64,000 nucleotides of DNA, taken from Thermoplasmata archaeon. Its GTDB lineage: Archaea > Thermoplasmatota > Thermoplasmata > Lutacidiplasmatales > UBA184. Location: NCBI GenBank assembly GCA_027314165.1, contig DAHVCH010000001.1, positions 1 through 64,000 on the forward strand, read 5' to 3'. This document shows positions 1 to 8,994 of the stretch, in pieces. Both the position numbers and the translations under genes were made by a program. The stretch's first letter is position 1. The number at the start of each line of letters is the position of its first letter. The notes under the pieces are model-generated. The model worked only from the letters and a program-made list of their open reading frames with translations, ran no database searches and had not been told where the DNA came from.

Positions 1-242
1 AGGTCCCTGGAATCTCCGACGTAAAGAGTATGGATCGTGCCCGCGGAGGACCGGAGCGAGACCACGCTTGGCTACCTGGGCGGCGGGGCCGACCCGGGTG
101 GGGGAGCCCGCTGCGGCTCAAATCCCCGGCGGGAAGGCCGCGGACATGCTCGTGGACCCCCCGGTCCGGTTGAAGGAGGGTCGGCCCGCGCGCGAGGCCC
201 TCCCTCCCGAAGTGGTGGAGGGGCGGGGGTGCGCGGGTGGGG

Positions 243-779
243 ATGGGGGGTACGGTTCAACGTTCAAGAATCGTGGCCACCGAGCCGATCGTCATTCATC
301 GGGCCGACCCACGGTGGTCCGTGGAGTTTCGGACCCTCGCGACCCCGCTACGCGCCGTGCTGGGGCCGGTGGCGTTGCGGATCGACCATGTGGGTTCGAC
401 CTCGGTCCCGGGGCTCGACGCCAAGCCCGTGATCGACATCCAGCTCTCTGTGCGGAACTTGGAACCAACCGATCCCTACCGTGTTCCTCTCGAGTCCTTG
501 GGGTACACGTTCCAACCCGAGAACCCTGACCGGGCCCGTCGTGCCTTCCGATGGCCTCCTGGGCAACGGCGGACCCACCTCTATGCCCGGACGGCAGGGT
601 CGTTCGAAGAACAGCTGAACTTGCTTTTCCGAGATCACCTGCGCAGCGACCCCGCCGCTCGTGAGGACTACGCGCGCGTGAAGTGGGAGCTCGCGGAGCG
701 CGACAGGAACGACCGCGCGGGGTACGTTCAGTCGAAGGAGCCCACCGTCTGGGAGATCCTCCGGAAAGCGCACCAGTAG
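243..779 (+). CDS. GrpB-like (UPF0157) nucleotidyltransferase-fold protein
   Basis: The protein has the signature HVGSTSVPGLDAKPVIDI at about residues 48-65, typical of the GrpB/UPF0157 family, which has a nucleotidyltransferase-like fold and no settled cellular role. The length, about 178 residues, is normal for the family. The C-terminal part with FEEQLNLLFRDHLRSDP and a YVQSKEP segment also fits. An ATG at 243 is taken as the start; a GTG at 237 and a GTG at 273 are in frame, and the latter would begin just before the conserved EPIVIHRADPRW segment. No operon partner is evident; the next gene starts 150 bases downstream. Family call is secure, substrate unknown. Confidence 0.85.
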   Translation: MGGTVQRSRIVATEPIVIHRADPRWSVEFRTLATPLRAVLGPVALRIDHVGSTSVPGLDAKPVIDIQLSVRNLEPTDPYRVPLESLGYTFQPENPDRARRAFRWPPGQRRTHLYARTAGSFEEQLNLLFRDHLRSDPAAREDYARVKWELAERDRNDRAGYVQSKEPTVWEILRKAHQ

Positions 780-929
780 TCGCAGGATACGGGTTGGTCG
801 CCCGTACCTTCGGACGCCTGAGGGACGCAGCGCACTGGTGTCCGGCGCCGCTCCGGTCGACTCGACCCCGCGAGGGTGCACCGGCGGGTTTGATGTGGGA
901 GAAGGATGTGGCGACCGCGTTGACGACCC

Positions 930-2282
930 ATGTCCTCTCCTTCGAGCGGGACCGCCCCGCCTGCCTCCTACTCCACGGTCGTCCGGAATCGTAGGTTCCT
1001 CGCTCTCTGGCTCGGCCGGATGGCCTCGTTCTCCGGGGACGCGGTCTTCGACCTGGCCATCATCTGGTACGTCCTGGTCTCCACGGGCTCCGTTCTCCTA
1101 GTCGGCCTCACGCTCGCCGCGACCTACGTTGTGGACATCGCTCTGGGCCCGGTGGCGGGTACGGTCGTGGACCGGTGGAACCGTCGTTCGGTCGTGCTCG
1201 CGACCTACGCAGGACAGGCGGTCGTGGTGGGGGTTGCCGGCCTCCTCTACGCGATGCACGACCTGAGCTACCTCGTCGCGCTCTCGACGGTCGTTCTGGT
1301 CGAAGTGGGTTACCAGCTCACGTTGCCCGCCCACAACGCGATGGTGCCTGGGGCGGTCAGGAAGGCGGAGCTCCTACCGGCGAACGGGCTGATCTCCGGA
1401 ACGTCCGCGGCCAACACCATTGCGAGCACGGCCCTGGGCGGGCTCCTGGTCGGCTTCCTCGGGTTCACCATCCCGTTCGAGTACGATGCGGTATCCTTCG
1501 CGCTCGCGATGGGCCTCATCGTGGTCCTGCCCCGGGCTCTGGGCGATCCTCACGGCCCGGACGCCGGGGAAGCCAAGGGGCCCCCTCCCTCCTCAGAGCG
1601 CCTATCCTTCGCTGGCGAGCTCCGCGAAGGGCTCGCGGTGCTTCGGAGGGACAGGGCGCTCCTCGAGCTGACCCTCTTGGGGACCCTGGTGAGCCTCTTC
1701 GCGATGGGGCTTCAGGGCCTCTACGCCCCCTACGTGCTCGAGGTGCTCCACGGCGGGGCGTCCCTCTACGGCTTCCTGACGGTCTCCTTTGCGGTCGGGT
1801 CGGTCGTGGGGGGACTCCTGGTCGGCCACTTCGGCCGGCGGGCGAGGGCCGGCCGCCTCATCGTCCTCGGGCTCACCGGCCAGAGCGCGTCGGTCGTTGC
1901 CCTCGGTCTGATACGGGCCCCGGCGCTTGCCCTCGGGATCAAGGGGATCGGTGGGGTGAGCCAGGAGACCAACATCGTCCCTTGGACCGCGCTCCAACAG
2001 GCTCGGATCCCGCGGAAGGCGTACGGTCGAGTCTCCTCCCTTGTAAACACGATCATCAACGCCCCTTCGCCGGTGGCCGTTCTCCTCACCGCCTATGTAG
2101 CCACCCGGCTCTCTCTGGGAACCACCTTTCTTCTCTACGGCCTGGCCATGCTCGCGACGGTGGGCATCGCCGTCCTGCTTTCCCGCGAGCTGCGGAGGTT
2201 GGGGCCGGTCGAGACGATGGGGACCCCCACGCCGCCGATCCGGTCCGAGAGCGGGGGGGAACACCCCAGTCCGTCACCCTGA
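930..2282 (+). CDS. Major facilitator superfamily (MFS) permease
   Basis: This 450-residue membrane protein has about twelve hydrophobic segments and the loop motif VVDRWNRRSVVLATY (about residues 78-92), which is the MFS loop 2-3 signature (D-R-x-x-R-R). A second half-repeat motif, GHFGRRARAGRL, lies near residue 305. The N-terminus VVRNRRFLALWLGRMASFSGD is typical of the MFS_3 group, which includes macrolide and enterobactin exporters. It most likely exports a small molecule across the cytoplasmic membrane; the substrate cannot be read from sequence. It stands alone, between the GrpB-like gene and the convergent fibrillarin gene. The minus-strand MFS protein at 44.1 kb is a relative of the same group. 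Confidence 0.9.
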   Translation: MSSPSSGTAPPASYSTVVRNRRFLALWLGRMASFSGDAVFDLAIIWYVLVSTGSVLLVGLTLAATYVVDIALGPVAGTVVDRWNRRSVVLATYAGQAVVVGVAGLLYAMHDLSYLVALSTVVLVEVGYQLTLPAHNAMVPGAVRKAELLPANGLISGTSAANTIASTALGGLLVGFLGFTIPFEYDAVSFALAMGLIVVLPRALGDPHGPDAGEAKGPPPSSERLSFAGELREGLAVLRRDRALLELTLLGTLVSLFAMGLQGLYAPYVLEVLHGGASLYGFLTVSFAVGSVVGGLLVGHFGRRARAGRLIVLGLTGQSASVVALGLIRAPALALGIKGIGGVSQETNIVPWTALQQARIPRKAYGRVSSLVNTIINAPSPVAVLLTAYVATRLSLGTTFLLYGLAMLATVGIAVLLSRELRRLGPVETMGTPTPPIRSESGGEHPSPSP

Positions 2283-2562
2283 ACGCGGTGGTCGTCCGCT
2301 GAAGCGGGCGGGGCCGCTCATTCCGCCCTGCTCCTTTGGGGAGGTCCACCATCGGCCCTCTGTCCACCGCGAAGTCGAACACGACGCTTGGGTTCTCGCT
2401 TCGACCGCGTTCGAGGGTCCTCTTTGACCGAGAGCCAAAGCGACCACACGTCACCCGTAGGTGACCCACGGGCGGCCGAGGTCGGGTTCAAGCGCAGCTG
2501 TCACCGGGCGCGACTTCCGCCGTCTCGAGGCAGGTCCGAGCCCATCGATGGCGGACCGATGG
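2283..2562. other. Convergent intergenic region with one perfect hairpin
   Basis: This 280-base stretch lies between the ends of the MFS gene and the fibrillarin gene. Short open frames here look like shadows. The only clear structure is the hairpin at 2450-2465. I saw no tRNA or box C/D RNA in it. Confidence 0.5.
2450..2465. terminator. Perfect stem-loop, possible transcript-end hairpin
   Basis: GTCACC-CGTA-GGTGAC is a perfect 6-bp stem with a four-base loop. It lies between convergent genes, about 170 bases past the MFS stop and about 100 bases past the fibrillarin stop. A terminator role is only inferred. Confidence 0.3.
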
Positions 2563-3300
2563 TCATTCCGGCCTGTAGTGCCCCGTGATGAAGATGTGTC
2601 CCCGGTGAAAGGGCTCGAGCCGAAGCGGAGGGTCCGTCTCGAAGACGCGGGAGATCCCCCGGAGCGCCTGCTCAGCAGGGTCGCCCGCTCCCCCCTCCTT
2701 CCTGCGAAGGCTCGGGACCTTGAGGGCGAAGAGCAGGCCGCCTCCCCTGCGGAGGAAGAGCCGGGCGTGCTCCAACGCGATCTCGACCTGATCGGGCTGG
2801 GCGATGTCCAGGTAGAGGGCATCGACCGGGGGCACCCAGGGGAGATAGGTCCGGGGGTCGTGGGCATCGGCCAGGATCGGGAACAGGTTCGGCCAGCGAC
2901 CCGCGACGTCCAGGAGCCTCTGGAAGGGGCGAGGGCTCTTCTCCACGACGTAGACCCCCCCTCTGCGGCCCACAAGGTCGGCCATGTGCGACGCGGTGGT
3001 CCCGCTCGCCCCGCCAAGGTAGAGGACCTTCCCTCCGGGGGTCAGCGGGACCTCCCGAAGTCCTCGACACAGCGCGGCGCCGAGCTTGCTTCGCGTCGGG
3101 TCGATCGCCCGCCAGGCGGCGTCGTCGCGGAAACGCAGCCTCTCGCCGTACACTTCCGGCGGGTTGCCGAGGGCCCGGGTCCAGAACGTGGGCCGGTCCT
3201 CCGGCGGCGACCGTGCGACCGAGAGCCCGGGGAACGGGAAGGCCCAGCCTTCACGCCGAGCCGGACTCCGGTCGAAGGGGCGCCGCGACGCCTCGCTCAT
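2563..3300 (-). CDS. flpA: Fibrillarin-like rRNA/tRNA 2'-O-methyltransferase
   Basis: Fibrillarin is the SAM-dependent methyltransferase of the archaeal box C/D RNP. It methylates ribose 2'-OH groups at sites chosen by guide RNAs. The SAM-binding motif VLYLGGASGTTASHMADLVG is at about residues 90-109, followed by VYVVEKSPRPFQRLL and the hallmark LYLDIAQPDQVEIAL. Length, 245 residues, is usual for archaea. The ATG at 3300 overlaps the TGA of nop5 in an ATGA junction, so translation is probably coupled; an upstream ATG at 3321 would overlap nop5 further. The pairing with nop5 is conserved across archaea because the two proteins form one complex. The window also carries a likely C/D guide RNA at 61.9 kb. 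Confidence 0.96.
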   Translation of the reverse strand: MSEASRRPFDRSPARREGWAFPFPGLSVARSPPEDRPTFWTRALGNPPEVYGERLRFRDDAAWRAIDPTRSKLGAALCRGLREVPLTPGGKVLYLGGASGTTASHMADLVGRRGGVYVVEKSPRPFQRLLDVAGRWPNLFPILADAHDPRTYLPWVPPVDALYLDIAQPDQVEIALEHARLFLRRGGGLLFALKVPSLRRKEGGAGDPAEQALRGISRVFETDPPLRLEPFHRGHIFITGHYRPE

Positions 3301-4451
3301 CGCCGCCTCCGGTTGCGCCATCGAGCATCACGGGCTCGGGGGTCTCGGCGGCCGCCAGGCCGGTCGTAACGCGGTCTTTCGCGTGGGTCCTCGTCGCGAG
3401 GTGCCTTCCCGCGTCTGCTCTCCGACGGCCGGGGAATGCGGGAGGGGGACCGCGCTCTTTCGACAGAGGGACGGACCGGAGGTTCGGGCGCGGGACGGGC
3501 GTGGTGTCCCCTTCCCCGCGAGAGCGCGACGATCCGTTGCTCGCGACGCTCGACGAGACCGACCCCGACAGAGCCGTGCGTGAGAAGGTCCGCGCGCACG
3601 GCGACCACCGCCCAGGAGGAGAGGGAGCGCGCGAGAGCTCCCCGTCGCGAAGGGGGCACGCGATCCATGCCTTCGGCCCCGAACAGGACCCCGTGTCGGG
3701 GCCCGGGGCTCCCGGGGCGCCGCCGACGGGCTCCGATGACCTGGATCCTCGAGGCCCCCAGCCGAAGGAGCGTGCTCGTCGAGCCCGCCTGGGAGAGCAG
3801 CCTCCCCGCCGTGCGCGGTCCCAGGATGGCCGAGGTGTTCGGAAGGGTGAGCAGGACCGTCTCCTCCAGCGCGCGCTCGAGCTCCTTCCTACGGGTCTCG
3901 AGGGCGCTCAGGTGCTCGTGGGCGCGCGAGGCGTACTCCGCCACGGGCGTCTCGGCGCCCGCGGTCGCCGAGAGGGCGCGAAGCGCCTCGCTCTCCTTCC
4001 GGACGAGCCGGTCCAGGCGGTCCCCCTCTCGGCTGAGGGTGATGACCACTTCCTCGGGAGAGGCCAGCCGCTCGGTGAGCGCCTGTTCGGCCAAGGCGAG
4101 CAGCATCTCCCGGTCGGGCTCCCAGCTCGACGAAGGAAGCGACTCCCGGAACGCGGCCACCCCTCGGGAGGGAGCTTCCTCGACCTTCAGACCGAGCGCC
4201 TCCGCGAGGGCCCGTGCGGCGCGGTCTCCCACACGGACCGGTCCCTGGGGTAGCCCGGAGAGCGCTCCGGCGAGGTTGCCTAGTCCCCGGCTCGGGGGCT
4301 CGCCTTTGGAGAGCGCCAGCAGAGCGGAGGCGAGCTCGGCGCCCTCATGGGCTCCTCCCGGAGAAAGCCGGAACCTCCTCGGCTCCCGCTCCCCCGGGGT
4401 CTGGACCAGGAGGTCCCTTCCCACGACCACCAGCAGAGGGACCGGGCTCAT
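3297..4451 (-). CDS. nop5: Nop5 (Nop56/58) box C/D RNP scaffold protein
   Basis: Nop5 bridges fibrillarin, L7Ae and the guide RNA in the rRNA methylation complex. The 384-residue protein shows the expected order: an N-terminal fibrillarin-binding domain, a coiled coil near residues 145-200 rich in Arg/Glu, and the Nop domain with LPNTSAILGPRTAGRLLSQA followed by LLRLGASRIQVIGA (about 203-241). It ends with a Lys/Arg-rich tail, common in this family. The frame stays open upstream to 4739, but that part overlaps purF and has no Nop5 likeness, so the ATG at 4451 is chosen. It lies 20 bases behind purF and overlaps fibrillarin, forming an operon. Confidence 0.95.
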   Translation of the reverse strand: MSPVPLLVVVGRDLLVQTPGEREPRRFRLSPGGAHEGAELASALLALSKGEPPSRGLGNLAGALSGLPQGPVRVGDRAARALAEALGLKVEEAPSRGVAAFRESLPSSSWEPDREMLLALAEQALTERLASPEEVVITLSREGDRLDRLVRKESEALRALSATAGAETPVAEYASRAHEHLSALETRRKELERALEETVLLTLPNTSAILGPRTAGRLLSQAGSTSTLLRLGASRIQVIGARRRRPGSPGPRHGVLFGAEGMDRVPPSRRGALARSLSSWAVVAVRADLLTHGSVGVGLVERREQRIVALSRGRGHHARPAPEPPVRPSVERARSPSRIPRPSESRRGKAPRDEDPRERPRYDRPGGRRDPRARDARWRNRRRR

Positions 4452-4471
4452 GGGAGGTCCTCTGCGGGCGT

Positions 4472-5890
4472 TCAGCCAGACGTGAAGTCCGAGAGCTGGC
4501 GCTGGAACCGTGCGTGCTCCTGGGGGATGTCCACCGGGTATCGCCCGGTGAGGCACCCGACGCACAGGCTTTTCTCGGAGAGGTCGATGGATTCGATGAG
4601 CCCCTTCATCGACAGGTAGCGCAGGCTGTTCCCGCCGAGGAGCTTCGCCACATCCTCCTCCGTGCGGTCGTACGCGACGAGCTCCTTGCGCTCCTTCATG
4701 TCGATGCCGAAGTAGCAGGGCGCCACGATCGGGGGGCATCCGATGCGGAGGTGGACCTCCATCGCCCCCGCCTCGCGGACCATGGCGACGATCTCACGGA
4801 GCGTCGTGCCGCGCACGATGCTGTCGTCGGTGAGGACGACCCGCTTCCCCTTCAGGATCCCGGGCAGAGGGTGGAGCTTCACCCGGACCTCCTCCTCCCG
4901 GCGTTTCTGGTCGGGGAGGATGAAGGTCCTCTCGACAAAGCGGCTCTTGATGAGCCCCTCCGCGTAGGGGATCTTCGCGGTCTCGGCGAAGCCCAGGGCC
5001 TGGGGGCGGCTGGAGTCCGGGACCGGCACGACGACGTCGGCCTGGACGGGCCCTTCATGGGCCAGATGGATCCCGATGCGGTGGCGGACCTCGTAGACGA
5101 GCTTTCCGTCCATGATCGAGTCCGGGCGGGAGAAGTAGACCCACTCGAACATGCAGTGGGCGAGGTGCTTGGCCGTCGGCGCTCCCTTGGAGGTGTGGAG
5201 GACGTTGCCGCGCTCGACGACGATGAGCTCGCCGGGGGCGACGTCCCTCACGAGCTTGCCCCCCATGAGCTCGAGCGCGACGGACTCGCTCGCGAGGGCG
5301 TACCCTCCTTCGAGCGTCCCGAGGCAGAGGGGACGGATCCCGAGGGGGTCGCGGAAACCGTAGAGCTTGTTGGCATGCAGCAGGGTCACGGCGTACCCTC
5401 CCGACATCTCCACCATGGCGCGGCGGATCGCCGAGGGCATGTCACGGCTGCGCGCGTACTCGTGCGCGATGAGCTGACCCATCGCCTCGGTGTCGGAGCT
5501 CCCCAAGAACTCGACCCCGAGCGCCGTCAGCCGGGTACGAAGCCGCCGGAAGTTGACGAGGTCCCCGTTGTGGCCGAGGGCGAGCTCGTCGTCCCCCATC
5601 CCCACGTTCAGGGGCTGGACCGTGTCCTCCTCCATGATCCCGGTCGTGCCGTACCGGACGTGTCCGATGCCCACCGAGCCCCGGAGGGTCTCGAGAGCCT
5701 CCCGGTCGAAGACCTCGTGGACCAGTCCCCGAGACTTGCGCGTGTAGAGCTGGCCGTGCGAGGCGGTCACGACCCCGGCGGATTCCTGGCCCCGGTGCTG
5801 GAGCGCACGGAGCCCGCGATAGAGGTACGGCGCCGCTCCCTTACCGGGAACGGAGACCCCTACCACGCCGCACTTCTCGCGCGTCTCCAC
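4472..5890 (-). CDS. purF: Amidophosphoribosyltransferase (first step of purine synthesis)
   Basis: PurF converts PRPP and glutamine to 5-phosphoribosylamine. The N-terminal glutaminase nucleophile Cys sits in EKCGVVGV, followed by the LYRGLRALQHRGQESAG and GHVRYGTTG motifs. The C-terminal phosphoribosyltransferase domain has VVLTDDSIVRGTT, the PRPP loop. Cysteines near the end (CPP, CY, CVGC) may bind an iron-sulfur cluster as in Bacillus-type PurF. I chose a GTG at 5890: it leaves a six-residue propeptide before the catalytic Cys, and a CTTAAG TATA-like box sits 22 to 27 bases upstream. The frame continues to an ATG at 5962, but that extension is less likely. It heads the purF-nop5-flpA run. 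Confidence 0.95.
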   Translation of the reverse strand: METREKCGVVGVSVPGKGAAPYLYRGLRALQHRGQESAGVVTASHGQLYTRKSRGLVHEVFDREALETLRGSVGIGHVRYGTTGIMEEDTVQPLNVGMGDDELALGHNGDLVNFRRLRTRLTALGVEFLGSSDTEAMGQLIAHEYARSRDMPSAIRRAMVEMSGGYAVTLLHANKLYGFRDPLGIRPLCLGTLEGGYALASESVALELMGGKLVRDVAPGELIVVERGNVLHTSKGAPTAKHLAHCMFEWVYFSRPDSIMDGKLVYEVRHRIGIHLAHEGPVQADVVVPVPDSSRPQALGFAETAKIPYAEGLIKSRFVERTFILPDQKRREEEVRVKLHPLPGILKGKRVVLTDDSIVRGTTLREIVAMVREAGAMEVHLRIGCPPIVAPCYFGIDMKERKELVAYDRTEEDVAKLLGGNSLRYLSMKGLIESIDLSEKSLCVGCLTGRYPVDIPQEHARFQRQLSDFTSG

Positions 5891-5911
5891 GAGGGGCGGA
5901 GCCCCCGGAAA

Positions 5912-5917
5912 CTTAAG
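5912..5917 (-). promoter_or_regulatory. TATA-like box of purF
   Basis: CTTAAG lies 22-27 bases before the GTG at 5890, the spacing expected of a leaderless archaeal mRNA. The hexamer is a palindrome, so it could also serve the plus-strand gene at 6001. Confidence 0.6.
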
Positions 5918-6000
5918 GCGTACCCGCGGCCCGGGGAGCCCCGCCGGGGCGGAAAGGTTCACGAGGTCCTGTCGCGTGCGGTCCGGAAGCGGCCCCTCCC

Positions 6001-6327
6001 TTGGGGAGCGACCTCGGTGGGCGCTGCGCCAGGACCTTGCAGCTACGACTTCTCGTCCAGTTGGCCCTGGTCGCGGGGCTTCTCCTCGCGCTCATCGGAG
6101 TTCTGACCTTCCACGCCCCTTCTTGCGCGGGCGGAGGACCGACGGCCCCACCCTCCTGCAGCGCTTGGGAGACCTCCCAGTGGCTGATGATCGCCGGGGT
6201 CTTCCTGGCCGTCCTCGCGATGCTCCTCCTCGCCCACCTCCGGAGGTTGGAGTCTCAGGCCCGCGCGGCCCCTCCTCCCGCAGGCGAGACCTCCGCAGCT
6301 CCCGCCGAGCGTACGACGGACGACTGA
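6001..6327 (+). CDS. Small two-helix membrane protein, function unknown
   Basis: I do not recognise this 108-residue protein. It has two hydrophobic segments, LVQLALVAGLLLALIGVLTF (about residues 18-37) and WLMIAGVFLAVLAMLLLAHL (about 61-80). A Cys pair in the outside loop (SCAGGG, SCSAW) could form a disulfide, and the tail is polar and Ala-rich. Codon third positions are strongly G/C, as in true genes here. The start is a TTG; another in-frame TTG at 6037 would remove the polar leader. It is divergent from purF and convergent with the ribosomal stalk operon. Confidence 0.6.
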   Translation: MGSDLGGRCARTLQLRLLVQLALVAGLLLALIGVLTFHAPSCAGGGPTAPPSCSAWETSQWLMIAGVFLAVLAMLLLAHLRRLESQARAAPPPAGETSAAPAERTTDD

Positions 6328-6480
6328 GGACGGGGCCGATCGGCCCCCGCATGAGACCAGGCCGTTCGTCGTGACGGCAACGGCGCTCGAGTTCGAGGAG
6401 GGGTTCGGGCCGCAGTGGGCACCGCGTTCGACGCAGGGCCTACGCAGGTGAAGAGCTGCCCTGAGGAATGGGGAAGGGAG

Positions 6481-6501
6481 GCGGGCCCACGAAGGGCCCG
6501 C
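6481..6501 (-). terminator. Stem-loop after the L1-L10-L12 operon
   Basis: GCGGGCCC-ACGAA-GGGCCCGC is a perfect 8-bp stem 20 bases downstream of the L12 stop codon on the minus strand, followed by a pyrimidine-rich run. Confidence 0.5.
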
Positions 6502-6520
6502 GCTCCCTCGGGGAAGGAGT

Positions 6521-6835
6521 TCAGCCGAAGAGGGCGGAGAGCCCCGCGGACGCCTCTTCTTCAGAGACGGCGGGCTTCTCTTCTTCCTTCTTCTTCTCTT
6601 CCTTCTTCTCGCCGGCGTGGGCGGCCGGAGCGGCCGCAGGCGCCGCGGCGACGGCCATGGTTTCGGCCTTCGCCAGGACTTCCTTGATGTCGATGCCCTC
6701 GAGGGAGGCCACCAGGGCCTTCACTCGGGTAGCGTCGCTCTGCACCCCGGCGGCCGTGAGGACGCCGTTGATGCCCTTCTCGTCGATGGGTTTCCCTGCC
6801 GCATGGAGCAGCATAGCGCCGTAGACGTATTGCAT
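6521..6835 (-). CDS. rpl12: Ribosomal protein L12 (archaeal P1 stalk protein)
   Basis: The 104-residue protein is the archaeal P1/L12 stalk subunit that recruits elongation factors to the large ribosomal subunit. It begins [17 protein letters not shown], has the central [11 protein letters not shown] helix region of the dimerisation domain, an Ala-rich hinge, a Lys/Glu-rich stretch, and the universal acidic tail ending GLSALFG. A GGAGGGAGAG ribosome-binding site precedes the ATG. It lies 18 bases after the L10 stop and is the last gene of the L1-L10-L12 operon. L11, often in this operon in other archaea, is absent here. Confidence 0.97.
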   Translation of the reverse strand: MQYVYGAMLLHAAGKPIDEKGINGVLTAAGVQSDATRVKALVASLEGIDIKEVLAKAETMAVAAAPAAAPAAHAGEKKEEKKKEEEKPAVSEEEASAGLSALFG

Positions 6836-6853
6836 GTCTCTCTCCCTCCGAAA

Positions 6854-7753
6854 TCACTTCGTTTGGAGCTTCTCGAGGACCTGTGCCTGACGCTGCGCCC
6901 TAATAAAGAGCGCCTCGACGGTCTCAGGTGTGGGGAAGGCCGCGCCGAGCGCAACCGCTCGCGCTTCGCGTTGGGCCTGAGCCAGTAGGAGGGGCATCGT
7001 CTCGGGCGTCGCCCAGGCGAGCTCGGTGGCGAGCTTCAGGGCGTGGCGGTGCGCACGGCCGAAGTCCGCGCGGATCGCGTCCAGGTCGACCGCGAGCGAC
7101 TCGCGGGGATAGTAGAAGTCCTGCTCCACGGCGCCCCGGAGCATGAGCCCGACCTCGAGCGGGAGGATCTCGAGCCGCGTGAGCATGGTCGCGACCTCGC
7201 GGGAGATCACGCCGCCTTGCTTCACGATCGTGACGTCCTTCTTCAGAACGACCTTCCCCTTCTCGATGGCGGCAGGGACCCCCGCGTGCTGGAGCTCTCC
7301 GACGATGGGGCCAGGCTTGAAGGAGGTCTCGCCGGCCTGGACGGTGATGTCCTTGGGAGCGTGCTCGCCCCCTCGGGCGGGCGCCGGCTGCCGGGTCTTC
7401 TCGAGGGACTGGTAGAGGGCGAAGGGGTTCGACTTCGAGAGCAGGATCGCCGTCTGGTCGGAGACGAGCGGAAGCAACTGCTTCAATGACGGGCGGCTCT
7501 TCGCCGCCTGCTCGAGGGCGTGGGCGATGAGCGAGTTCGGGGCGACCCGGATCGGGTTCCCCTTCATCGCGAGCTCCCGGCGCATGGACTGGAGCGCGGG
7601 GGCGGGGACACCACGGATCGCGACGACGGCCACGACGGGGTGCTCGTCCACCTCCTTCGCGAGGCGCTGGACGGAGGCCTTCTTCCGCTGACGCGTCGCG
7701 CTGGTCTCGCGAGCGTGGTGCGTCACGGTCACGGAGTGAGCTGCAACGGCCAT
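6854..7753 (-). CDS. rpl10: Ribosomal protein L10 (archaeal P0 stalk base)
   Basis: L10/P0 anchors the L12 dimers to 23S rRNA. This 299-residue protein has the N-terminal rRNA-binding domain (VVAVVAIRGVPAPALQSMRREL, residues about 41-62, with the LAMKGNPIRVAPNSLI strand), the archaeal insertion domain with the GPIVGELQHAGVPAAIEKGKV motif, and a helical spine (MPLLLAQAQREARAVALGA) that binds L12 dimers. It stops without the acidic LFG tail that many archaeal P0 proteins carry. A GGAAGGAGAA ribosome-binding site precedes the ATG. It lies 36 bases after L1 in the same operon. Confidence 0.96.
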   Translation of the reverse strand: MAVAAHSVTVTHHARETSATRQRKKASVQRLAKEVDEHPVVAVVAIRGVPAPALQSMRRELAMKGNPIRVAPNSLIAHALEQAAKSRPSLKQLLPLVSDQTAILLSKSNPFALYQSLEKTRQPAPARGGEHAPKDITVQAGETSFKPGPIVGELQHAGVPAAIEKGKVVLKKDVTIVKQGGVISREVATMLTRLEILPLEVGLMLRGAVEQDFYYPRESLAVDLDAIRADFGRAHRHALKLATELAWATPETMPLLLAQAQREARAVALGAAFPTPETVEALFIRAQRQAQVLEKLQTK

Positions 7754-7789
7754 GGTGTTCTCCTTCCTCCCCTCGAGCCGGCTACCGAC

Positions 7790-8428
7790 CTACCAGAGCC
7801 TCACCGAGGGGCCCATGCTGGTCTTGACGTAGACGCTGGCGATGTTGTGCCGGCCCTGCTCCAGCTTCGCGACGACCCGGTTCAGCACGAGCTGAAGGTT
7901 CTCGGCGAGCTGCTCGGGGGGCATGTCGCGCGTGCCGAAAGGGGCGTGGAACGTCCGCTTGCCCTTGTTGCGGACCCGGATGCCGCGCTTGAGGTTCTGG
8001 ATGATCGGCGTGGGGTCCGTCCCGGGCATGATGGGACGAGGGACCTTCCCGCGGGGACCCATGACCTGACCGAGCCGCTTACCGATCATCGGCATCATCG
8101 GGGCTTCGGCGAGGAAGAAATCGATCGCGTTGACCTGCTTGCGCGAGACGCGCTTGGTCTTGAACAGCTCCTCGATCTGGTCGGGCGTGATGACCAGGTC
8201 GGCGACGCTGCGAACCTTCTGGGCCATCTCGGGGCTCGCGAAGACTGCGACCTTGATCGGCTTGCCGCGACCCTTCGGGAGCGTCACGTCCTCCTCGACG
8301 CGGTTCTTCGGGAGCGTCAGGTCGAGTTCCTTCAGGTTGACCGAGACCTCGACGCTCTCCAGGAAGCTGCGCTCGGGAGCGGCCTTGAGGGCCTCCTGGA
8401 TGGCTTCGACCGGGGTCTTATCGGGCAT
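7790..8428 (-). CDS. rpl1: Ribosomal protein L1
   Basis: The 212-residue L1 protein forms the mobile stalk near the ribosomal E site; in many archaea it also represses its own mRNA. Diagnostic segments are MGPRGKVPRPI, the KRTFHAPFGTRDM region, and the C-terminal SVYVKTSMGPSVRL. The ATG at 8428 gives the usual archaeal start (MPDKTPVEAIQEAL); the frame remains open upstream but that part covers the promoter. A TATA box at 8463-8472 predicts a short leader of about a dozen bases. It is the first gene of L1-L10-L12. Confidence 0.97.
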   Translation of the reverse strand: MPDKTPVEAIQEALKAAPERSFLESVEVSVNLKELDLTLPKNRVEEDVTLPKGRGKPIKVAVFASPEMAQKVRSVADLVITPDQIEELFKTKRVSRKQVNAIDFFLAEAPMMPMIGKRLGQVMGPRGKVPRPIMPGTDPTPIIQNLKRGIRVRNKGKRTFHAPFGTRDMPPEQLAENLQLVLNRVVAKLEQGRHNIASVYVKTSMGPSVRLW

Positions 8429-8462
8429 GGCTGCGTACCGTGCGGCGGCGCGAGAGGAAGGT

Positions 8463-8472
8463 CCATATAAAA
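8463..8472 (-). promoter_or_regulatory. TATA box of the L1-L10-L12 operon
   Basis: TTTTATATGG on the minus strand stands out in the GC-rich surroundings, 35-44 bases before the L1 ATG. Confidence 0.7.
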
Positions 8473-8994
8473 GACTAGGGAGCCGACGGGCGGTCGCTTG
8501 GGCCGGGACTCCCCGCACGCCGGTGTCTCTGAGGGAGCGCCAGACGGTCCGACCGCCGAGCCGGTCGGTCGGAGCTCCGAGGGACCTGCCCGGGGTTCGA
8601 GGAGAGCGGGACCTGGCCCAACTTCGACGTGGTCGCCCACGAGAAGGCCGGCGCGGGCGCCGCGTTCATGGCTCCCCGACCGGAGGACCCGGCCCGGGGT
8701 GCGACCCAGGGTCGACATCGGCGGCGGCGCACGACGAGATCGCGGGAGCGTCCTCGGCCGGACCCGTCCGCCCACGCAATCCTGAGGAGCGGAGCCGGGG
8801 CCGCGGTTCCTCGCCTGCGCAAATCCTTCGGGACAAATCCTGCCAACTCCAACTTCGATGGGAGGAACGAATCGCAGACGAGGAAGCCGGCGGCTCTTTC
8901 GTTTCTCGAGGATTGTCGACCGCTCTCCTTCCTCTCAAGGATGCGGCGGACCTCCAACGGTCCGGTCGTTGCCCGGCGCGGTCGGTCGTGGGGC
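8473..8994. other. Gene-free stretch upstream of the L1 operon
   Basis: About 520 bases between the L1 promoter and the stop of the zinc-ribbon gene. Open frames cross it on both strands, but their products are Arg/Pro/Ser-rich with no recognisable motif, and the frame into L1 would run across the TATA box. A short direct repeat CAAATCCT occurs near 8820-8837. I see no RNA gene. Confidence 0.5.

Noticed and set aside
1-242. Overlapping frames at the left edge (37-432 and 68-529)
   Set aside because: They are Gly/Arg/Pro-rich and overlap the GrpB-like gene in other frames; nothing else is evident in the first 242 bases.
2480-2500. GGGTTCAAGC, resembling a tRNA T-loop, between MFS and fibrillarin genes
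   Set aside because: The flanking bases do not form a T-stem and no acceptor or anticodon arm can be drawn.
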